Shown here one piece after another: positions 23,846 through 35,403 of a stretch of 64,000 bases of DNA; within the stretch, counting starts at the first letter, position 1, and every line of letters starts with the position of its first letter. Origin of the DNA: Ramazzottius varieornatus. Taxonomy: Eukaryota > Tardigrada > Eutardigrada > Parachela > Ramazzottiidae. The translations under genes and the position numbers were made by a program. The notes under the pieces are model-generated. The model was given only the letters and a program-made list of their open reading frames with translations, was not told where the DNA came from and did not search any database. Where the stretch lies: the NCBI GenBank assembly GCA_001949185.1, contig BDGG01000002.1, forward strand, positions 2,928,467 to 2,992,466. Direction: 5' to 3'.

Positions 23846-24834
23846 TTAAGGTTTTTGACTGTTTAATGCTGCCTGAGCCACGACACATTTAGGCGCAGCA
23901 CACAAACACACGGCTCCTCCGAAGATATTCTCCGCGTCGTTTCCATAATTCCAAGTGAGTTCCGTCCGCGCGGGAATCGGCCGGTTGGTCTTTATTAGGC
24001 TGACCTTGATGTCTCGCTCTAGGTTTTTCTTTTTGGCGTTCCGGTTTCTGCTCGTTTTCACTTTCACGTCGCTCGTCTGATGCAGAGAAAACTCCTCTGC
24101 TGTGCAGTTGGCGACGGGATCGTGCGCGTGGTTCATTTCCGCGCCAAAGTTTCGAACAATCTCGGCATCGGTCAACGTTCCGTCGGTCATCTGCTTGATG
24201 CGAACGTGTCCTCTGCCCATTTCCCGTTGTCTCCTCTCCTTCATGTCTTTGTCGATGAGTTCCCCCGCGTAAATACACAAAACTCTGTTAGTTGGTAATT
24301 CCACGTTGCACATTACCCCTTTCCCCTTATCCCCTGCATCTACGATTTCTAACGGATACCGGAGAGAGACGTAGTACTCAAGTGTCTTATGACATTCCGC
24401 GACTTTGACTGATTGTTTGTTGATTGTTTTGAATCCACATGAAGGGTTGCGGAATTCCTGGGAACTCACCGCATCACAGGAGTGGTCGCGGCAAATTGTT
24501 GGTATGCTTTGGCCTGGAAGTGGAGCTACTATGTTTTACGGACACGTGCAGCAGTGCCCAGTGTCTTTGCTGTCCCATGTATAGTCCGAGCACATCCCGA
24601 AAACATTGTTTTTCTAAGCGGTGGGCGATTCTGTAGTAGGAAGAAAATTGAACGATGGTAAGTAACTCACTGTACATGTAATCTCACCTTCCTGTTGAGC
24701 AACCGGAAGCGTAGGGTTTGCCGACGTATCCGGCAGTTCTTTCGTGGGACTTGACCGTGGCTCTTCCGCAAGAGTAGTACGTGCCAGACGTGGCAGTTTA
24801 TCAGGTGCCGGCTGCAAGGCCTGTTGGATTTGGC
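23846..24834 (-). CDS. SET-domain protein, probable lysine methyltransferase (5' end unknown)
   Basis: Exon 24834-24688 (Pro/Thr-rich, donor GTGAGA, phase 1) joins exon 24513-23846. The reading frame passes IPTICRDHSCDA and NPSCGF, a Cys-containing pre-SET-like segment. The SET core follows: DAGDKGKGV (cofactor-binding GxG), VLCIYAGELID, NFGAEMNHAHDPVANC (the NHS-PNC motif in the form NHAHDPVANC), ELTWNYGND and a post-SET-like CLCAAPKC. Together these indicate an S-adenosylmethionine-dependent lysine methyltransferase, nuclear or cytosolic. The first codon was not found: the preceding acceptor connects in phase to the damaged P-loop locus upstream, which has a stop at 24952, so either a separate 5' exon exists or the SET exons were once part of that gene. 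Confidence 0.65.
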
Positions 24835-24951
24835 CTGAATAAATGCACCTAGTTTAACACAGCGAAAACATCGGAATGATATGCCAGCATTTGAATAATC
24901 TAAGTGTCGCTTTGTTTGTATAAACGCTTAATTACCTCGGTCGAGTAAGGA

Positions 24952-26170
24952 CTAAAGCTTCTTTAGGACTGGAGGAAGTTGAGTCTTGTACATTTCATAC
25001 AACTGTTCTGAACTCCACCGCTCCCGCAGGTGAGCTTGTTTCTCATAGTCGACCAGCACGACGATGAGCTGTTCAAAATGCGACGAGTCTTGGTGAAGTA
25101 TCTGTAAAATCAGGTCTCTATGTTCTCGAGCATATGGATACAGGAAGTGAACGAGGAAATAGGCGAATGGTTCAGGATATGTGTCAGTTCTGGTGGATCC
25201 ACGGAGCTTCAGGTAGGAAAGTTGACCAAGCGTTTCTTCCACCTTTTCCCGACAGTGTTGACTGGGAGTGTGGAACAAAGGCGCAGCTTTCCACATGTTG
25301 CTGTAGTAGCCAAGCAGCATGACAGTATCTTGGACGGGCACCAGATTGGACTTGTAGCCTAGCCTACGGAAAACTTCTTCCTCTACCTCCTTCATAGAAT
25401 TGTGCCTATGAACCAGACGCAAAAGACCAGCCTACCGTACTTGTTTTCGTTAGTCAGAAACGTGCGGCCTACCACTGGTGTAAATTGACTATTGATCAAC
25501 AAGGCAAAGTGAATCCACTCGTCCTCCGCTCGAGGGACTGGTCCAGTTTCTTCTTCTTCTTCTTCAGGTAGGCCATCGGACGATCCGTCACGTAATTTTC
25601 CAGGGCTTCCACACTGAAATCGAAAGCAAGCAGAGATGTGCAAGGTTTGGCATGAACAAAGTAGCGTTAAACTTACGCAGGAAGCTGATCTAAGGAGTCC
25701 TAGAGTCCATGAGCCTCGAACACCTTGTACATCGTCAGCGCTCCTTTGACGCTTTTGGCTAGAAGGTTTACAGAACGGTTGAGTTTTCGCCGTTTTCTAA
25801 AATAGCAAAAAAGGAACAGCTTACCGGTATGATATTCGTTGATCTTGATACCTCCACCGATTTCATGAATTTCCTTCAGATGAAGTCAACGATCAAGTTT
25901 TGATTCCATGACAGCTTGCATTGTTCGTGACTTTCCCACGCCCGTGTCCCCTGCAAAGAAACACTGATAAACTGTGGAAAGGCAGGTATGATGCTGCCAG
26001 GCAGGATTTCTAGTTACCAATGAGCCAAACGTTAAACGTATTCAGGCTTTTGAATCGAAGAGACGAGGAGGAAGGTCGTGAAGGAAGGCTGTGACGTTGC
26101 TGATTCCTGAGACGCCATTCTGAGCCAGTGGTTGCTTCCTTGTTCTGGAACGGTGACGAGTTCAGGATGA
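24952..26170 (-). pseudogene. Damaged P-loop NTPase-like gene
   Basis: Reading minus from 26170: a stretch ending PPRLFDSK needs one extra base in an A run to join SLNTFNVWLIG; an intron then leads in phase to GDTGVGKSRTM, a Walker A motif (about 25949-25918). The same frame meets TGA after KLDR, continues as LHLKEIHEIGGGIKINEY, splices (GTAAGC) into an exon with a TAG after EAHGL, then passes a TTC/GAA microsatellite (25548-25565) where the frame changes. From about 25540 an open part reads DEWIHFALLINSQF, then, after a possible 53-bp intron, 150 codons to a stop at 24952. The C-terminal part faintly resembles SAMD9-type proteins (a guess). Four independent lesions argue for a pseudogene, though sequencing error at the A run and microsatellite is possible. 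Confidence 0.45.
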
Positions 26171-27032
26171 CCCATCAGGATAGGTGGAAGTACGTAGGAA
26201 AAGCAGGATAATCAAGAGTGGAGGAATGCAAAGGAAACACGGAAAAGTTAGCGCTCTGCAGGAAGAAAAATACCTGAATGGTAGTTTTCGAGGTAAGAGT
26301 TTCAAATTGCGTGTCAGTGTCCTGATTCGCAGACTTATGGCTTCTACTACACGAGAACGGACGTGACGTCATGGTTCCAACATTTATAGTACCAGAGGAA
26401 GCTTGCGTCACGATGCGCGTCTCTACCCATGGTACACATAATGTTTGATGAGCAGATCCACCTGAAACCGCCTTCGCTCGGGGATGGTCGTATAACGAAC
26501 GGCGGTGCAAAAGCAAGATATTACACGTAACTCTTCCTGTTAATCGTGGAAGAGATATCACGGGAATCAGAATAATCAGTGTGAATGACGTCAAGAAGTG
26601 AACAGAGATTGCTCTGATCCATGATGTCATAAGTCTCGTTTTTGTCCCGACAAATACTTTACTTCTGACTCGGTTTTCCTCAGTCCCCGCAAGTCATCAG
26701 GATAATGTCTTCTGGATCTTGTTTTCCCCTCGACGATCCTTCCTGGACCTTTTCCGAGGCGCGTATGTTGACATTTCTCCTTCAGACTTTGCATTTCTCT
26801 TCTGCAGAGATTACCGAAAAACAATCGTTAGAATTTTCCTGAAGATGGCTATCCTTCAGCTCCTGGAGGGCACAAACGCCAACATTCGCCGGACTCTTCC
26901 AAGTCGCCGAAGATTTCTCCCTCTGCGGCTGTGAACCGCCCTTTGAATTTGCTTGTGCTGGGTAATAATGAGTTTCACCTTTAAATGTGGATCTTTCCCT
27001 TAGATTTCAAGTGCAGTTATGACCAATTTCAG

Positions 27033-27146
27033 GTGAAAATGGTGTCGGAAAGTCCTGCATCATCAAGCTGCTGCTAGGAGGCGCTCCTCACGAGGTGGAC
27101 GTCCATGAAGAGACGGGACGCTTGGCGTTGTCGCAACAACGCTTCG
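27033..27146 (+). pseudogene. Isolated P-loop exon, ABC-ATPase-like
   Basis: Bounded by an acceptor (ACCAATTTCAG) and a GTATAT donor, the exon reads GENGVGKSCIIKLLLGG, a Walker A motif of the type found in ABCF ATPases, ending in SQQRF, which recalls the Q-loop. No upstream or downstream exon could be joined in phase, so it looks like a fragment. Confidence 0.35.
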
Positions 27147-27529
27147 GTATATGATTGTCCGTCTTGCTTCATCTACACACCAGTTCCATTTCGCTGTATT
27201 TTAACACATGCTCTATGTTTGAAAGAGAAAATGGTTGATGGGGCCTGGAGCTCGAGGTTGCTCTGATGAGTTTGCGATTCGGAGTCCCTTGGGTATCGAA
27301 AACTTGATTTTGGCCATGGTGTACCGAGCACACTCCGCCCATTCGGTTCTGGTACTAGTTCTGTCCAGGTTTACATGTGTTTGAAGTGTTGGTATAATCA
27401 TATCATCGCTGCATGCGACGCTTTCGCTCTTACTGATACTTTATGTGGAAATCGGCTTTTGAGGTTGTGGGCTTGAATCAGTGGAATTCCGAAAAACTAA
27501 AATTCAAGAAATATAGAACTATCGCTGCG

Positions 27530-28115
27530 GTATGATACGATATATCGAAAGTACGGTAACGGAAAAATATCGTATCGAAATATATCGATATCGAATGAAT
27601 ATTGAAGAGCGCGATAAAATATCCGCCGATACTGTATCGAAAAATATCGTATCGAATTTTATCGTATTTTTGCCAGTACTACATGGCATACATAATGCTT
27701 TATTCCCCGGGAAGGTTTAGCGCCTTCCTTTAGTTTCCCTAATCACCTAAGTTATCCTACATTTCTTTCAGATCTTCAGAGTTAATTATTTCATTCGATT
27801 TTCGATCAGTTTTTTACGATTTTGACACAGAGCCATCAAACCATACTTCGCTTGTGCACCGTCTGTAAAAAGATTGTGCGGCATTAATAACGTAATGAGA
27901 GTTCGAAGGCCTACGGGAAATTTTATTAACACCTTTTAGACGATAACTGATTCCTTCTCTCTTGTCGCGATGGTACCCACTTGGTCTCACCACTAACTCG
28001 CTTTTGCCAATGATAAGTTCTTGTCAGATTCCAATTAGCATAGAAGATGGGCTTTGATACCGAAATTGGTAATATCATCGATATCATGTTCAACCGGCTA
28101 TTTTCGATACTAATT
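27530..28115. repeat. AT-rich ATATCG/CGATAT palindrome block
   Basis: Short self-complementary words (ATATCG, TATCGTATCGAA, CGATATCG) crowd 27530-27670 and return at 28060-28110 (ATCATCGATATCAT, TTTTCGATAC). This resembles the ends of a MITE of about 0.6 kb, but exact termini and a target duplication were not found. Confidence 0.4.
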
Positions 28116-28487
28116 CAGTAAAAGTAACGAGAATACCTTACTCCGTACTTTCTACTGTAGAACTCAAAGTACGCACAGCTTTGCCACTGCGGAAACAGAC
28201 GAGACCGCCCATAGACCTCCGACCAATAGGAGCAGGTGGCGGTACTATTTTGTTCTGTAGCCAGCATACCTAGAACGTACACTTTCGGGGACCGCCCCTT
28301 ATGGAATCCCCCTGCCAAGCGTATAGAAGCTCCCGAGCTCAGCCGTCTGCGCCAACCAGCCGTTTTTGAGGCATGTGTGACCGCTTTCCTCATTTTCTCC
28401 TCTGGATTTTCGGGCAAAACCTTCCCATTTTCCGTTCCCGACTGTTTTGCTCTGCTCATTTTACAGTTTGAACGAAACACCAGCAAA

Positions 28488-31400
28488 ATGAGCGACCTGT
28501 CCGGAAACTCGGGAGGAAAGGCTGCTGAAAATGGAGACAACGGCCACACCAAAGACAACTTCACGAAGCCGGCATCCGTCCCTGTTCGCACCAGCCCTCG
28601 CAACCGTCAGAAAATTCCGATGATTGGAGAAAATGAAGCGCTGGAAGAGAAGCGTCTAAGGTTCTTCCTGCTGAACCACAAGGATCATGCAGAAAAACGT
28701 AAGCGTCCCTTGACCATCGAACAAACTTCTGCAGTCTATGATAGATACAAGATGCCTCGAATGAAACGTCAGACTTCTCAGGCCGCTCGTTTTCTTTCCA
28801 GGTTGGGTCATCATAAAAGCGGATGCTGATTTTACATTTGCGATCCGTGATACATTCCAGATCTTCGAGACACTGAAAAAGAAAATGGAGCTGCTGCAGG
28901 AGAATGAGGCTAATGGGGACTACGGCGAGTTCTTCGTCATCGGAACCGAGCTTCTGTCCGATGACGTCGCCATCGGTGGAGACGTCATCCGAGACGAACC
29001 GGAAGATAACGAAGTAAGTTTGACGATCATTCAATCATACTTGTGAACTACACTGCAAGAACTCACGCAAATTGATCAAAAGTTTCTTCCATTACTTCCT
29101 GTGTTCGCAGGCTCCCGTGTTCGTTCCTTCCCAGTCTAACGAAACGCTTTTCAATGCTTTATCGGCTGGAGGTAAGTCCTGAACGTTTTCCTTTCCAATG
29201 GACGCCAAGACGTTTAGTTTTACTGCAGACAACGGGCAGGAGTCGTCAAATTTCCAGATCGTCACTTCTACTCCCGGAACTTCAGCACCTTTTGGTAATA
29301 TCTGTTTCAGATGCTCGACAACTTAATTCTACCCTTCAACACATCTTACATTCATTCCGGTTTTTTTCTCCTCCCCGTTTTGTGAATTAAACTAGCTATA
29401 GAGTTTCGTTTCAGGGAAAACTAATTTGGCTGATTTTGAGGTCAACGTGGGTAGTCAATTGGGAGACAGCATGAACTTGGACGATTCTTCTCATGGATCA
29501 TGTGAGAACCCTTTCAGCCTTAGACGTATGCACGAAATATCTAGCGTGATTATGCCAGACCATTTTCTCCTGTAAAACATGGGGCGTACACCTCAGATGG
29601 TCAAAGTTAGCACTGTCAAATGTCATCCTTCGCAGCTCTGTGGAGCCCGTTTTCTGTCAGCAGCCCGTCTACTGTTTCAGTCTTCGATGGTACCAGCTCT
29701 GAGTCTTCTCCTGAATGCAGGTAGTATTAAAGAAATGTGGAGTTTACTCGCGCTTGGTTGTAGGCTCTGGGTCCTCTTCATCTTCGGCAAATGGCCAGTC
29801 TGGGCAAGGAGTGAAGTCGCTTTATTACAGTCTTGCAGGTGAAAAAACCAAGTTTCTGTAACACGAAAGGATAGCTTAATCGTCAATCTCAAACGTTAAA
29901 AAGTTGGAAAACATCATGAACCGCGCAGCAGTGACACAAAACTTTTTATCCTTGTCTAAGGCGGACACGCTTCTACATGTCCTCCGAATTTTGGCCTGGA
30001 AAGTCCAGACCGCGAATCCCAAGGTCCGGCAAAATGGAAAGACACCGGCATCGGTAAGACTGTTTCTCACCAACAACCTCCTTCCTTTTTACTTTGTATC
30101 GGGTTTACCGAGTCGTTTTCGTTTCAAGATTCTTCCCTAGCGCCTTCACCGAGCACATCTCAATCTTCGCGTCAGTCTTCACGCCCTTCAAACGTCTGGG
30201 CTTCGGTACACAGAACCTTTTCTTAACCATATTTCTTCAACGTAGTTCGAAACTTTCTTGCTAATGTACAGTTTTTAACTAAGTGAAATAACAACTAGGC
30301 TTTCCTTCAGGGTGAAGAACTCTTCGGATTATCTGGTGACCCAGGGAACCGCAGTGACGGCACTTCGACCGCCGACGGCGATGCCAGTGACAACAGAGGT
30401 TCATTGTTCCGAACACCACCAGTTCGTCATCAGGTGAGTGGCTGTTTTGGTACTCAAAGCTGATTCTGTTTCCATAACCGCTGACGCATACGTAAACGAC
30501 ATTGATGCTTTCGTTAATCTTCTCTTCTTGAGAGCTTTTTGTCTTTTCACAGCCTGATCTGCAAGCTGGATTGGGAAACGTGGCGGTGGTGCGCAACACC
30601 GATCGAGTACTCTCCCAAGCTGCTGCTCTCCTCCAGGCTCCTGTGCTGCCTCGTGCTCTCGCTGCAGTTCCGGTCCAAGCGAAGATCCAGGCTCCTGCAC
30701 CATTCCACCTTCCGCAACAACCGGCGCTCCACATTCGAGAACCAACCCAAGGCCGATGGGCCGCCACAAGCAGCTGCCGATGCGACGATCATCCACGCGG
30801 AGATTCCTTATGCAGATGCTCTGCGAGACGAAAGTAAGCTGATTTTCCCAACCTTTGCAGTTCAGCTTCGGTTAATTTGTCCAACCGCAGAAAATAAAGG
30901 TTGGTTTTTTCCTATTTTGTTGCTCGAGTGGGCCTCTTCCAACGTCACAACATCGTACTAGAGTTGCAACGCGCGGCTCCTCGCAAGCTGAATATTGGCC
31001 CAGCGACCGGCAGGAACATCCACGTTGACCAGACGACCATCGCCTCCAGCGAACGAACCCGTGGCGCCACGTCAAACCGATCCTTCGGCTCCTACAGCTT
31101 CTTCAACATCATGGAGATGTTTGGCGGCAGAGCTCGAGTATCTGACCTCAAGCTGACTTACCGTGTGCAGAGAATCGGAATCACCACGCTCTTTATTGAT
31201 GAGAGCCATGCCCATATAGTGCATGGTAATTTCCATAAAATTTAACCGTAACATCGACAGGCTTCAAGAAATTTCGTACTGCATCAGTTTCTTGCCCCAA
31301 CAGCTTCGTTTCTTTGGAATTTATGTGCTTCTAGGTTATCTGGTCGGTCGCTGGCAGCAGGCCAATGGCAGATTCAGTACGCTCCTCAATAGCTACGAGC

Positions 31401-31519
31401 TGTGGCAACACGTAATGGACAACGCCCTGGGAAGCTTCGCAAAACGCAAACGAGAGCAGGCGGACGCGGTTGCTGCCATCTTGGCTGCAGCGAACATAAT
31501 CAATAGTCTTTTGAATTAG
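28488..31519 (+). CDS. Unrecognised multi-exon Ser/Pro/Gln-rich protein
   Basis: Probable exons: 28488-28698, 28802-29013, 29111-29171, 29229-29294, 29415-29501, 29636-29720, 29764-29838, 29961-30053, 30129-30205, 30311-30433, 30553-30833, 30962-31225, 31335-31519. Most junctions match in phase and all have GT-AG ends. The N-terminus is hydrophilic and charged; exon 2 encodes a helix (RDTFQIFETLKKKMELL) and an acidic patch (IRDEPEDNE). The middle is Ser/Thr/Gly-rich low complexity, exon 11 is Ala/Gln/Pro-rich, and the C-terminal exons are compact and conserved-looking (RSFGSYSFFNIMEMFGG, GRWQQANGRFSTLLNSY). No signal peptide. Two junctions are unresolved: exon 6 to 7 does not keep phase, and exon 11 appears to change frame near 30750. 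The composition suggests a nuclear or scaffold protein. Confidence 0.6.
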
Positions 31520-31859
31520 ACGATCCTTACTGCCGTCTTTGTAAGTTTTTAGATCTTCTCTTAGGTTTTCTTGGTCTGAATTCCTCGTGCGGATTTTTCT
31601 TCCTGGAGAAACCAAGTTTCAGCTTTGATAAACGTCCCAATGAACTGTGAATCTTCTCTTTCCCTGAACGGTTTTAAGTTTGGCCGTTTTTTAACCTTTT
31701 CGCTTTTCGGTCCCTCAGAACATCCTTCAGTTATGCTCGTAATTTTCGCTAGGATCCAATATAGATACGGTCCACTACCCAAGCCATAAGAAACCTATGG
31801 TGACGTCATCGTCAATCCGGAACGACCGGATGCCCAAAATGGCGGCAGACGTACGGTGA

Positions 31860-33176
31860 CGTCGGCCGAAATCCTCTACATTTTCAGCCAAGTGATCCAT
31901 CTGATGGTAGTTGTACGTGATGTTCATCATCAAAATATTGAGTACTCAACTGTCGAAACTCTCGAAGCAAAACATCGACTAGCCGACTGCGCTCCTGAAT
32001 CACAACTTCACCATCTTTCTCTGATCGTTTTGTGTCAGCCATCATGATATGTAAAGCGTAGCATAACGTTTCCAACATGTGGCGCACAGGGCGACCTAAG
32101 ATTACGCGACCTGATGGTTGCGGGCAGTTCAACACAAAAAGCAAATCGTACATGTAGAAATTCAAGTACTCGGACGCCTTGAATTCTTTGTACTCAAGAA
32201 CACCGCGAGGTTTCCGAGATAGCCAAGTCGGGTACGTAATTTCTTGCTGTATCTCACAGACGAATTCCGCTCCGTTGTCCGTAAACAAGGTGGAGCGTTC
32301 CCTCTCCGATTGATTTTCGTGCCTACAAAAAAACAAACTTTGTAAGACAAGTTGTGCATGTCTGGCAGTATCGATCCAGATTGATGGTGACGTCATCGCG
32401 GCCTCCTGTAACTTATCAATCCGGGTGGATACTTAGACGATAAAATCATTTTGATTAAATTCAGACACGTACTTTGCCAGGAAGTCAGACCAGTACGGGA
32501 AACTTTTTAGCTTGATTTTTGATCGCAGCTGATTCAAAAAATGTTCACCGACTCCCAGCATGATGTGCATGACATCGTGGGGACAGCATCGGATAACGTC
32601 AAATAGCAGCTTTTCCAACCGAAACAGCTCGCTCAGTCCGTTCACACCAGTGTACTTCTTAGCCTCGTCTGGAGTTACTGTCGTGAATGCGCCCGCCATC
32701 TTGTCCCTTGAAAAGCGAAGAGCATCCTTCCTTGTCTGTTCATGAGTTCTTCGAGCAGGCCTGTTCTCCAAACGGAAAGGATAAACCCTGGACGTGGATT
32801 TCGGTTGCACCATGATTCTCTCACCCTCCGGAGTCTTTGCCCATGCTCGAGGCAAGACCTTTGCGTCTCCATCAGCAAAGCAGCTTGTACATCCCTTATC
32901 CCCGGAGTTATATTGCCGGTTGCAAGTCAGCGCGCAGTGGACTGGGGAGTCTGAAGGGTAAGCCAGCAGTTTCGCGTAGCTCGTCAGTTCGGTCTGCGTT
33001 TCTGGATGACAAAGTGGAAACCCTTCAGTTCCCAGCGACCTAAGCTGCTGCACGAAGGGAGCAGGAAGCACTTGGACGCCAGGGTGTATTTTGCCAACCC
33101 ACAGCACGATATTGCGCCGGAAGTTGAAACGATGGCTTATGGGCAGATTATCCACAGTGATACTCGCAACCCACAT
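31860..33176 (-). pseudogene. CACTA (En/Spm)-type transposase remnant
   Basis: Minus-strand frame 33176-32433 contains the TNP2-type landmarks SITVDNLPISHRF, IHPGVQVLPAPF, GCTSCF and PHDVMHIMLGVGEHFL. After an in-frame stop at 32433 the same frame resumes (32396-31884) and ends with REFRQLSTQYF. A one-base shift there restores MMNITYNYHQMDHLAENV, matching the conserved N-x-H-x-x-HL block near the C-terminus of these enzymes. The N-terminal part is missing and terminal repeats were not found. The element is dead: at least one nonsense codon or lost intron, and one frameshift. Confidence 0.65.
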
Positions 33177-34083
33177 GCTAGTTCACTTCCAGCGTACAGC
33201 GGAAATTCTTTGACTCGTGTCTTTCCGCCATAGTCGTGATCATTTGCAAAACTTCCTGTGAATCATCAAACCTTACTCAGGATATCCTGTTAACATGTAT
33301 AGGTAGAAGGATACCTGTAGCAGGTCGGGAATTGTATTCTGAAGCCACCCCGGCCCACCTGCAGCAGACACTCCTTCCTCAACACCCATACGAACATCTT
33401 CAGCCGGGCCATGTGAGCTTCCAGATAAAAGTGCCCCGACGTTTTCTCCTGGTATTCCTGCAGATACAAAACACCCTGTTTAGCAAACACAGATTGCACA
33501 TCACCTCAAGCTGTTACTTGAAAAGCAATCCGGCTTACCTATGATGTCTTTCGCAAGTTTCTGCCTACGGGCGCGAGCCTCATGATTATAAATCTGTCTT
33601 GCGGTCATCTGTCGATCGTTTCCTTCCGACCCGCCCTCCATCCTCCAACTATCCCTAATCATACAGGACAGGGTCAGCGATCGAGTTGTTCCACAGAAAA
33701 AAATACCACAACAGAAATGTTTTCAGCACCAAAGAAAGATGCAAAATTTTCCATGAGATTGGCACGAAAATCACAATCAAGACGAAAAACCAACTCATAG
33801 TGCAGAAGTATGCAGGTGTGCAATCATAAAGCGCACTCTGTTGCGCTCGGCCACGTATGCGCCGGTTGAGAAAAGTGTACGCTAGATACCTGTCCGGCCC
33901 AAACGGAAGTACGGAATACACATCGGTCATTACTTTGCTACGTACTCTTTTTTTCTTGAGCCTCCTTTGGCCACGAGAATACTATGTCCAGTCAAGTCCT
34001 GCAGGTGGCAATGTGGGAGTCCTAACTTAACTGAATTGAAATCAGCTGATCATGTTTACCGCCGTAAGGCGACCGAGGAAGAG

Positions 34084-34106
34084 TGGACAAAGTTTTAGCC
34101 CTTCTG
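34084..34106 (+). repeat. TGGACAAAGTT direct repeat, copy 1
   Basis: TGGACAAAGTTTTAGCCCTT; similar copies start at about 34818 and 37040. The three lie in the same orientation on both sides of the Tigger transposase and could be ends of pogo-type elements. Confidence 0.4.
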
Positions 34107-34817
34107 ACTTTCCGTAGAAATCAAGGTAGAAGCCAATGTGCACCTACCGCATGAGCACTTTGTTTCTTTTTCGAAGTCACATATGACTCATGCGATGTTG
34201 CGACAGACTATCTTCCCAAGTGGCGCACGACGACTGCGCTCCACATCGCGATATCTTCCTGAAGCGTGGGCAGATTCGACTTAATTCACCCTCAAAACGT
34301 AGCCGAAAGTTCATTCATGATTTTCAGAACCAGCGATGGAAGAGATAACTAGATTCCACAACCGCTTTCACCCACACCCGCTTTCGGTTTGGCACCTGCA
34401 CTTCCGATGACGTCATGTGCCACCGGAAGACGAGACGGCGGGTGATTAAACCAGCCCAACTTTCTTCTGCGCCCCACCTTTCCTCCGGCTGGGTCTCAGA
34501 ATCAAGAATTAGTTTCGGCTTACAGTTCAGTACCTAGGTGGTTTGTCCAACCACTCTGAACAGAGGTATTAAGAGAGCATCTTCCAGATGACATGACTTC
34601 TCGCCACGGCTTATCCATGGGTATTGGGTGGATTGGAACGGATGATGGCCTTCACTGGCCCTTCAGAAGTAGCAGAACACAAGTCGGTGGAAAAACGTTC
34701 CGCAAAGATCAGTAAGAGGCAAGGTAGATCATGCAACATTGAGTATAAAGAGGGGCAGCCTTCAATGGTTGTTCACAGTTAAACGAATTTTGTAAAGCAG
34801 AGCGTTTTCGCGTGGAA

Positions 34818-34840
34818 GTGGACAAAGTTTTGGCCATTCC
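34818..34840 (+). repeat. TGGACAAAGTT direct repeat, copy 2
   Basis: TGGACAAAGTTTTGGCCATT, about 590 bp upstream of the Tigger coding region. It is the best candidate for a left end, but no inverted partner was found on the right. Confidence 0.4.
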
Positions 34841-35403
34841 GATTATGAATGAAACCGGTGGTGTTACGTCATCATCAACCTTGGGCAAATGTTTGAAAAT
34901 GCGTGTTTCTGCTCGGTCGGGCAGATATGTAGTTTACTTGGACCAGCTTGTTGTGCCCTCTGCGGAAAACGTGTCCCTCATATCGGACGAGATTCCCGAG
35001 CGACTTCTACAGTCCACTCGTTCGAAATGTACTCCTATTTTTTCGATTTCAAGGCCGTAAATTCAGCCAAAACACAGAAGGGCCTGCCGTTGGCGACCGA
35101 AAATTGCTGTTAAACCATTGATTGCTTGTTCACTGACAGCAGCAACCTGGTGTGTAAATTTTACGCACGTTCCGTCGGTCATGTAGCGTTTGAAAGAACT
35201 TAAGCAACGTTTTCGTTTCGTTCCATTATCCTGCGAAGGTTTTCAAGGACGAATTTCAGAACGCATCTAAGCTTCGTTCGACAGAAGGGAATCCTGATGG
35301 AGCATATCCTACGGATAAACAGCGAACAGCGAAAGCTACTTCCGGTGAAGATCTGCGACCGCTGTATCCTTCTATCCTGAAAACTTGACTTACTTACGAC
35401 CGA

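Larger units (their letters stand above)
33240..35400. other. Intergenic stretch with a possible promoter and small Cys-rich frame
   Basis: TATAAAG at 34744-34750 precedes two overlapping short plus-strand frames (34846-35060 and 34889-35113); the second encodes a Cys-rich N-terminus (CFCSVGQICSLLGPACCALC). Neither has a known family. A minus-strand frame at 33290-33499 may belong to the neighbouring CACTA remnant. Confidence 0.25.

Noticed and set aside
26175-26630. Minus-strand frame of 151 codons upstream of the P-loop exons
   Set aside because: It begins with ATG but reads as low-information sequence and does not join the P-loop exons in phase.
34889-35113. Cys-rich small protein resembling a SERINC N-terminus
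   Set aside because: The Cys pattern is suggestive but no membrane helices follow and an overlapping frame is equally open.
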